A stretch of 64,000 nucleotides of DNA from Oreohelix idahoensis (taxonomy: Eukaryota; Mollusca; Gastropoda; Stylommatophora; Oreohelicidae): the NCBI GenBank assembly GCA_024509875.1, contig JAMPIV010005020.1, forward strand, positions 1 to 64,000, written 5' to 3'. Position 1 is the first letter of the stretch. Each line of letters begins with the position of its first letter. Position numbers and translations under genes: made by a program. Under the pieces are notes generated by a model that made no database searches, was not told where the DNA came from, and saw nothing but the letters and a program-made list of their open reading frames with translations. Positions 55,652-64,000 of the stretch are shown here, one piece after another.

Positions 55652-58496
55652 TGTTAAAGCCAGCTGGCCACCATTGTTGAATAGTCGTGATGTGGTGGAA
55701 GAAGATTAATGTTATTATCTTTCGCTGATAGATGCGATCAGTATAGGTCGGGCTTACAGATGGCCGACAGGTGTGTAATGTGGTATATATGCATACGTGA
55801 ATGCAAAGGGTCCTTTCATCTAAACAGACTGTAATCACACACCACAGCAAACGTAAAAAGGTCAGGGAATGTTGTAACTAGCTGTAACTTTTCACAATTT
55901 ATTAACACCGCAACACTGACGTTGGGACAGCAAACTTCACAGGTTACAGTTCACGGCAAATCATGACACATCAGGTAAGCAAAAATATCCGTAGGTAATT
56001 GCGTGCATAATCCAAAGGTATATAATCATCGATAACAGTTCATTACAGATCATCAGACATTAGTAAGTGTAAAGTTTCCTTTCTTCTTTCCACTCTGTAA
56101 AGTGTCAGTCTGTATGCTCTGTAAGGAAGAGTGGTGTGTTGTTGAGATCAGGCATGCCCCCAGTCTACCCAGCTGTAAATGGGTAACTCACCCTAGTCCT
56201 GAGTTAGGGAATGAGCCAATATGAAGGCTCCAGGGGAAGGGCAGGCGGAGAAACTTGGTCACTCCAACAACACACGCAGGATGGTGTATGTATGAGTAGA
56301 AGTGTAGAGTGTGATTACCGCGAATGGTGTACTGTTCGTGTGCTGACCAATATAACCACTCATACACTTGTGTCTACAAGGCACCAATGCAGACTGCTGG
56401 AATCTTTGTTTACTCAATTTATTCAGACGTACACACTGGGACATACGAGTACATCATGGTATGTTGACATATCAATTTGTAGGTATACATAGCAGATCTG
56501 AAGTCATGACACATTCAGAAATAATGGGCAGTACATCAAAAGTTGAATTGTCATGATACATTATGGCCGCATTCACCTATCTGACTAAACGCGGTCTCGT
56601 TAGAAAAGTTGAATGGCAGATCCGGGTTAAATAACTAAAGTTACTTGACGTCCATAGTTTGTAGCATATATTATGAAACCACGAAAGAGGGGGTTTCTAG
56701 CAAGATTGAGATCTCCCTGTCACTGTCCGATAATAGGATAAATAATCTGTTCTCTTGGCATTGATCAAAACATATGATGACCGAAATCTAACATGGCTGC
56801 CTCCCTGAGTTGTCGTTCACTCATTCATAGGAAGGAGAATATAAGCCAGAGTTAATTTATAATGGGTATATAAATGATTTCATAAATGTTCCCATACAGC
56901 TCTACGGTGATCAGGTTAATTCACGTAGCCATAACCGCTGCAGGAAAGTCTGTCGTCTTCGTCGATACAAAACACGACCCTAGCGATACGATAGCACCAA
57001 TGCCTTTCCATGATTAGGTCGAAAATTGTTCGACATGAGATCATCAAAATAGGGTCTGGCAATACATGGAGTCCGAATTATACTTTGTACCGTACCTTAG
57101 GAGAGTCTCTAACATAAACTATAGTAGAGATACCATCTCCTTTAGAAGAAAACCACTTCATCACGCATATTTCCTTAAGAATCTACCAGCCCTTTGAAAA
57201 GTGCGTACCCGCCATTCTCACGGTACATCGGAATTCATCATGACTTGTCAAGACAACTCATACTTCCGCTAGACCGGAATAACAAGAATCTAGTCCCTCC
57301 TACCCATCCAAAATATACAATATAGGACTGATTCACTTGTACTAATAATATGTAATACATATGAATTCAGGCCATAAACATAATAAGCAAAATTAAGTGG
57401 CCCAATTTCTGGCCCTAAAAAATCCAAGTACAAACGTAAGCGCAATATCCTTGCGCCGGATCAATTGAAGTGCTCAGCCCATCCATCATTAGTACAACTT
57501 TTTCTGTTGAGAGTGAATCAGTGGAATCTCCACTTAATTTCACCAGTAGGACAGGTGTTTCCATAGCAGTAGCAGCTGGTGACCATAGTTGTTTTGTAAA
57601 TTGATAAATGCACCTACTATACCGATTTTCTGTAGCAGGCATTTTCAGCTTCATCCTGGGGGGCGGCCATTTCATTGACTGAAAAGTCTTTCTATCTCTT
57701 CGAGTAACAATTTGTCTTCACATCGATTTATTTAACAGAGTTACCAGTTAGTTTACGCAAGAACAATCATGGCAAAATATGTTATTCAATAAAGGGACTT
57801 TAAGTTACCTGCTGTTCCTTTTCAATTGTATGACAGCCTGGATCCCAAGTACTCCGGAGGCCTCATCCATAAATACAGATCCTTTTTATGTACTAAAAGT
57901 TCCGGTGGTTTACAGCTGCTTAATGTCCTATCGCCTGTTCTCAAAAATCCCATTAGTATCGATTGTCCATGTGGGGTATATCGTTGTCAAGGCCTACAAT
58001 CCATGGCTGAAAATACTTGTTCAATCTCACATTAATTCCCCCCCTTTCACAAAAGATATCATTTGGTAGGGGGGCGACAGACAGTGTAAATTATGGTATA
58101 CTAACTATTTGTATCTCGGGTTTGGCGCAGCAACGAACTGTCCTTCAGTATTTAAACACCAGTATCTCAGCTACAGAGTTTGGGCAAATCGCTTACATGC
58201 GCGATCTCTGCACCGCGTGAGACCTAGCTCGAGCTCAGACTCAAACCGTCCCCCTGACCCAAAAATCTTACTAGGGACAAGTGACGAACGTTGTACTTAA
58301 CATATTTTGAAACAAACTAACTAACTAGTCAGTTATGTCTTATGTGTTCAACAAAGACTGAGCATACAGCTGCCAACAAAATTCTATCATCACACAGAGC
58401 GTGTTTTACTAGCGTGTACAAAAATCTGACCCGTACATTACCAAGATATCTTTGTAACATTTAACTCCCCTTAATTCCACCTATATGCGTTTAACA
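55652..58496. mobile_element. 2.85-kb solo-LTR-like insertion in the LINE
   Basis: Begins TGTTAAAG and ends TTTAACA, with an exact 5-bp duplication gtgac on both sides (55647-55651 and 58497-58501). TG...CA ends with a 7-bp inverted repeat and a 5-bp duplication are the marks of an LTR retroelement. I see no second LTR, no primer-binding site and no gag-pol motifs, so a solo LTR of unusual length is the best fit. A SINE B fragment sits inside at about 56155-56290. Small ORFs (for example 57415-57675 minus, 57779-58069 plus) are not recognisable. Excision restores the endonuclease GD|FNAHH motif exactly. Confidence 0.65.
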
Positions 58497-61400
58497 GTGA
58501 CTTTAATGCACACCATGAGGCATTGTGTTGATGGTAACAAAACAGTAAGTGATCCAGCAGAAAAAACATCTGTTGGACTACAGCGTGAAAGTGCTGAGCT
58601 AATAATACTAAATGATGCGCTCAGTGACAAGGGTTGAACCCATGCAACAATGGAGGAGATACAGCAATAGACATAAGTATTATAACACCAATGCTTAGCC
58701 TCTTCTGCTAAATTGGGAAGTTCTGAATGACTCCAGCTCAGACCACTTTACCCATAGAATAATAAATTTGCTAAACGACAGAAATACAGAACTAGTGCCA
58801 AGAAGCTCCAAACCTACATTCAAGCTGAACCTCAAGAAAGCAAACTGGGAGTCCTTTCCAATGGAGCTAAGTAAACTAAACATAGAACAAATTTGAATCT
58901 AACAGTACTGATATACATTTGCAGAAAAACTAAAATAAATGGGATTTTAAAAATAGCAATAAAATAATATACCAAACAGGAATATGCCTGATCACTTAAA
59001 ACCAACACAAAAAGGTAAAGATAGGAAAAGAAACAAAGATAAAAATCCAGTACCATGGTGGACAGACAGATGCTCAGAACAACTGAAATGAGGGAGAGGG
59101 CCCTGACTATAAAAGTATAGAAAAACCAAAACTGAAGAGAATTACACAAACTATAAAAAAATAAGAAATGAAACAAATAAATGAATATTCAGAGCTAAAG
59201 ACAAGGGTTGGAGATCATATTGTCAAACATTAAACCATAGATCACAAGTTACTACAGTTTGGAGAAAACTAAAAGCAATTAAAGGAGGAAACAACAAGAA
59301 ATTCAAAATCCCAACAATTAAAATACCAAAGAGAGCTGAAACGATAGAGAAAAAGCCAACATACTAGCTAAATACTTCTATCAGGTTAGCTCAATAGACA
59401 GTCTAGATAAGGCAGAAATAAATAGACGAAAAACACTGCTAGAAGAATTAAAAGAAAATATAGACACACAGGATTGCGAATTATTTTAAAATGCCCCTCA
59501 GTGAGATGAAATAGAAAGTAGCTTTACAGATAAACCAAAATCTGGCATGAGCTATGAAATATCTCGGGACAAATACCGGGGGGGGTAAGGTTCATACCCT
59601 CTATGAAGACCGCAGCACGGGTACCATGTTTCATGAAAAGAGAGCAGTAGGTCATCCCCATACTAAAGCCAGATAAGGAAACACATGATGTCAGCTCATA
59701 TAGGCCAATATCGTTAACGTCGCATCTAGGTAAAATTCTAGAAACAAGTAGTCAATAGTGCAGACTAACAATTTCATCTAGAAAAGCATAATTTGTACAG
59801 TCCAACCCAGGCAGGCTTTAGAAGCCAACATAATACAATACAGCAACTGTTGAGGTTGGAACATGATGTTAAAACAGGGCTTCAAAAGAAATGAAAAGAC
59901 AGTAGCATTATTCCTTGATGTAGCAAGAGCATATGATGAGTGTTGGAGGGAGGGTACACTTTATAAGATCAGGAAATTAGGTATAGTAAGGCAGAACTTA
60001 CATTAATTAGAAAACTTCCTGCAGGATAGATACTTCACGGTACAAATAAACAATGATAGATCTGAGGTGGTATGAACAACAGAATGGAATCCCACAGGGA
60101 ATCAGTAATATCACCATCTATTTTTTACGATTATGGTCAACGACCTAGGCGACGAGTTTTAAAGACTTAAAAAACAACCTATCTCAGTTTGCAGATGATG
60201 CTGCAATATGGAGGAAGGGAAGAAACCTCCCATTCCTCTATAAAACAGTACAAAAACAAATAGATAAAGTATCTGACTGGATGAACAAGTGGGATTTTTA
60301 ATCCTAAACGTTAAAAAAAAATCATAGGAATGATCTTCAGTAGAGGGCGCTGTAATTAAAAATAATATAATTGACATAAGCATTAATGAGCAAAAAGGAT
60401 GCACAGCAAAATCAACTAGATTTCTTGGTATGGTACTAGACGAGCAACGAAACGGGAACAAACACATAGACCTATTAGTGCAAAGCAGTAGGGGACTTAT
60501 TAACATGCTAAGATATATGAAAGGAAGTGGTTGGGGAGCCTGCAATAAGACAATGCTAACCTTCTATAAATCATTTATTAGGGGCAACTTGACTATGCCA
60601 GTGTAGTCTATGCATCAGCCGCCCTGAGCAATAAGAAAAAACTAGACACAGTCCAAAACCAAGCACTCTCAGTAATAGCAGGTGCTTCAAAGGGGAACAT
60701 CAGCAGAGGCATTAGAAATAGCGCTAGGTATTATACCCCTGGATCTACGGAGAAAAGAGTTGAGATTCAGCTACTGGGCAAAAGATCCAACTCACCCAGC
60801 ACACAAAAAACAAAAACCTTTGATAGGGGTAACCAGTACATAGGCCACATACCCCCTAAACCATAATAATACCCGTTAGGGTGGAAAACAATGGATGAAT
60901 GTGATCAACACCCAAACCTATTTAATATGATAAACAGTAGTGCTCAGTATAAAGCAAAAATCCCACCATTGGAACTAAAAGTGCCAAAACGACTACTCCC
61001 AACCCATCAAAGATCATAAGCAAATCTAACGACATAATCTCAGCAAAAAGTAAAGCACAAGAGTACTTGAGAACGGTATTATAATAATAATAGCCTAAAC
61101 TATATATACAGATGGGTCAAAAGATGAAGAAGGACAATTAGGAGCAGGAATAGCAATTCTACCAAAAAATTAAAAAAAATATATAAAAAAGATACAAAAG
61201 TAACCAGGTAATACATCCATCTTTACAGCAGAATTAGGTAGCAATCCTAAAAACTTTAGAAATAGCTGCAGAAAACCCACCAAAATAAAGTAAAACCATT
61301 CTTACAGATTCCCTTTTCATCAGTACAAGCTAGCTATCAAAACAGAAATTAATGTACTCAGACCATGATATTATAGAGGAAATACTACAGGTCCCAATAC

Positions 61401-62300
61401 ATATCTGCACACTATAGGTGATGCAGTGTATTACACTAACATGGATTCCACACATGGTTGGGATAGCACGGAAATTAGCTTACAGACAAAGAAGGCCAAA
61501 GGGGGAAGAACTAACTATAACAAATTGACGAGAAGTAGGATTAGGTAAGTTTGAAATTAAGAACTTAATTGCATAAGCAATACGTAAATAGTGGATAACA
61601 GCATGGGACCAAAGTAAAAAAGCAAGAACAAACTCATATAAAAATCCTGAAAAAACAGGCAAAAAAATGTCAGAAAAAAGATGAACTAAAATACCAATTA
61701 ATAAAAAAATTGCTGAGGCTCAAGCGCTTAGGAACTGGATAATTTTCATGATAGAGGAACCCACTATGTGAAGAGTGTCAAGAACCAAACACAACTAAAC
61801 ACTTTCTGGTCGTCTGCAAAAAATATGACCAGCAGAGGCAAAACATTTATCGACATTACTGTAGTATCTCTCTCACAAGGTAGTAAATGAGTGTAAAAAG
61901 TCTCATAAGCAACTACAAGACTCCAATCAGAAATTACAAAAGGAGCGCGATAAAACACTTTACATTAACAAAAAACCAAAAAGCTAACTAATATAAAAAA
62001 CATAAACTTGAAACAAGGATGCAAGCCAGTAGATCTAACATTTGGTGATAAGACTATTCCCCACCTCCCCCCCCCCCCCCCAGATAAATGACGGATTGAC
62101 CAAAAGCACCTCCGAGCCATTGAACACATAAAAAAACACAGTATCAATTTTCTACCAGGACGATATCTTCAGGGTAATTAAACGACATTGAAACTAGAAA
62201 CTAACAAAATTAAAAAACAATATAAAAAATAAAACCCTTAACTAGAGATAATCTAACGGTAAAAGTTAAATAATAACCAAAAGCATATTAACAATAAATG

Positions 62301-63224
62301 AAAACACATCCTGATATAAACGAACAACAGACTCCGTGGTATATTGGTAAGACGATTGAAAAGGGGCGAGCTACTAAGTAAAAGTAGCCATAACACCTAT
62401 AAAAAAAATACACGACAACTGGAAAAAACCCAGCCAGAGACGGAAGGAAGTGCTGTCAATACTACAGTAAAGGCCTGTACATAGTTGTTCCGGTTTGGAA
62501 ACGAGGCACTATAAAAACCAGATTAGCATCATAAAGTTTTTTTTCTAACTTTCCGAGAAACAGATTAAATTTTTTATTAGGAATAGAGTCGCGTTACATG
62601 TCAAAATTAGTCACGTGATTTTTACCCAATCGTGAGCTCAGAAAAAAATTTAGAAGGGACGCGATTTTTTCCCCACCAGCCCACTAGTTAGTTTGGAAGG
62701 GACGCGTCTAGCTAGTAAGACAAGCAAGTTTGTGGCTCATAACGCAGTGGTTAACTGCATGAAAGTTTATTCAAGTTGAAGAATTAGAAATTCCAGGGAT
62801 GATGGCATGTTCTCTTCAAAGTGCATTTTTGTGTATTTAAACTCTATATTCGAAGTCTGTAAGTAGGAACTAATTACTATACAATTATTGACATGTCGAA
62901 ATCGAATGATTGTTGCAGATTTAGAAAGGAAACAATGGCTGAAAGATTTCTTTTCAAATGTACATGCAGGATTGATTTGTTTTGATGAAGCAATAACATA
63001 TCAGGAGGAGATATGGCAATTTTATATCCTGAAGAAGCAGAGTAATCCCTATTGAACTACTGGCATGCACTTACTTGAAAATATGGCATTATGAACAAGA
63101 AAGAATTTCCTAAGAATAGAACCAGAATGGTTATAATGAAGTTTAGAAACTCATGAGGAACACACATCTCAACTTGTTGCCTAGTGACCAGTCCTCTACA
63201 AAAGAGCAGAAGTATTAACGAAAC
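62301..63224. other. Intergenic, no gene recognised
   Basis: AT-rich sequence after the LINE; no domain, RNA gene or repeat that I can name. Confidence 0.45.
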
Positions 63225-63929
63225 ATGGAACTCAAGAGAAAATACCAACACCAAGAGTACAACAACAGCAGCAGGAAAACCAACCCGTATATACACAACC
63301 ATTACAGCCCACCGATTGACATGTTTAAGAAATATTTGCTGACGGGAAGTTACCCCATGCAGCATGAGCCATCACTGTGTCAGAGCTTTGCCCATCAGTT
63401 CCCCTCCCCAAGTTTCTCCAACCCACGCCGCCCCTCTGACTCTGACAAGTGAAACAGTCGTTTTCTGACGGGAGGTTATCCCAAACGTAAATCCTGGAGC
63501 TTACATCTCATTATTCATGGGACAGATATGAATTATTGTAATCACACCTCTATCAGGATGAATGCAGTGACACACGCGGATGCGGAACGTTACTTTGTCG
63601 ACGATATGAGGAACTTACATTACCCACGTATACTGAGACGTTACAGTAAGGAATCCGACAGTCCCCTGTATTGCTTCAATAAACATACTAAGAACCACTG
63701 GAACAGCCTCAACAGAAGAAATTACCGTATTGCAGTCAGAAACGTAATCAACAATGTCAGGCATCAAAAGATTTGCGAGATAAAGAATCTCCATGCATCT
63801 AAACAACAATGTGACATGTATGATCACAACAGAAGATGGTTTCAGGGCACTTATCAAACCACTTCACAGACGTCAGCAAGTCGGTGTTATGAAAACAAAT
63901 ACGACGCTATGTACCCCTATTTCAAATAG
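63225..63929 (+). pseudogene. Unrecognised small ORF with one in-frame TGA
   Basis: From ATG at 63225 (context gaaacATGgaa, stop codon 9 bases upstream) the frame is open to a TAG at 63929 except for a single TGA at 63450-63452. The product would be Tyr/His/Asn/Arg-rich, 75 residues before and 158 after the TGA. LLTGSYP before and FLTGGYP after it look like two copies of a short motif. No known domain, signal peptide or membrane segment is seen. It may be a decayed gene, part of a spliced gene, or a selenoprotein-type readthrough; I cannot decide and assign no function. Confidence 0.4.
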
Positions 63930-64000
63930 ACTAACCCGAATCATGCACAAACAAGAAGAATTTATGAATGAACCAAAGACGACCTCTGTCGCGACACAAA

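Larger units (their letters stand above)
54170..62300 (+). mobile_element. Degenerate I/Jockey-type LINE with two nested insertions
   Basis: About 5.1 kb of element sequence, in order. A gag-like ORF1 end has zinc knuckles (KCSFCAGAHKYVDC and NCQGNHSARYQGCP, 54300-54470) and a Lys/Glu-rich coil. The endonuclease has NCSGARKNL, IFAIQET, INIYSPKGN, LVGD then FNAHH, DTAIDISII and SSDHF. The reverse transcriptase has a GFR box at 59815, LDVARAYD at 59925 and FADDAAIW at 60190. RNase H has IYTDGSKD ... GAGIAI at 61110. A C-terminal ending with KHFLVVCKKYD-like words follows. Stops and frameshifts occur throughout, so it is inactive. Insertions lie at 55387-55522 and 55652-58496. Confidence 0.82.

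Noticed and set aside
57415..57675. 86-codon minus-strand ORF inside the LTR-like block
   Set aside because: No recognisable retroviral or host domain; too short to support.

Overview
This window is animal nuclear DNA, most likely from a mollusc and probably a gastropod. It has long introns with GT/AG boundaries, low gene density, abundant (AT)n and (CT)n tracts, tRNA-derived SINEs, and many non-LTR retrotransposon pieces. It contains no rRNA gene, bacterial operon or CRISPR array. The species call is inference; no species-diagnostic gene is present.

Region 1 (1-10,500) is a nest of mobile elements. A Polinton/Maverick-type element occupies 1,670-10,282. It has 6-bp target duplications (ggcaga) and termini beginning AGTAGTAGGG. 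It sits inside the zinc-finger/linker ORF of a non-LTR retrotransposon on the minus strand. A second LINE endonuclease fragment lies at 1-640. The Polinton is unusual: only a zinc-finger/OTU-like/protein-primed family B DNA polymerase gene is recognisable, and both ends are 3.2-kb near-identical inverted arms that each carry the C-terminal half of that gene. All copies are broken.

Region 2 (10,500-29,500) has no convincing host gene. It holds SINEs, degenerate LINE fragments, two 35-bp minisatellites (one with higher-order structure), a foldback element and microsatellites.

Region 3 (29,510-48,324, plus strand) holds the one strong host gene. Five coding exons with consistent splice phases encode an inferred 1,942-residue single-pass receptor. 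In order it has a signal peptide, a small Cys-rich module, a very long Ser/Thr-rich mucin-like region with four near-identical 83-residue repeats, two EGF-like modules, one transmembrane helix, an intracellular TIR domain and a Ser-rich tail. This suggests a cell-surface innate-immune or adhesion receptor. Its introns hold a hAT-type MITE, LINE tails, (CT)n and (GA)n tracts, and two decayed copies of the TIR box-2 exon end.

Region 4 (48,300-64,000) is again repetitive: a 38-bp minisatellite, a 1.5-kb purine-rich minisatellite, and a degenerate LINE with gag-like, endonuclease, reverse transcriptase and RNase H parts (about 54,170-62,300). That LINE is interrupted by two later insertions with clear target duplications, one of them a 2.85-kb solo-LTR-like block. 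A small unrecognised ORF with one internal TGA ends the window.
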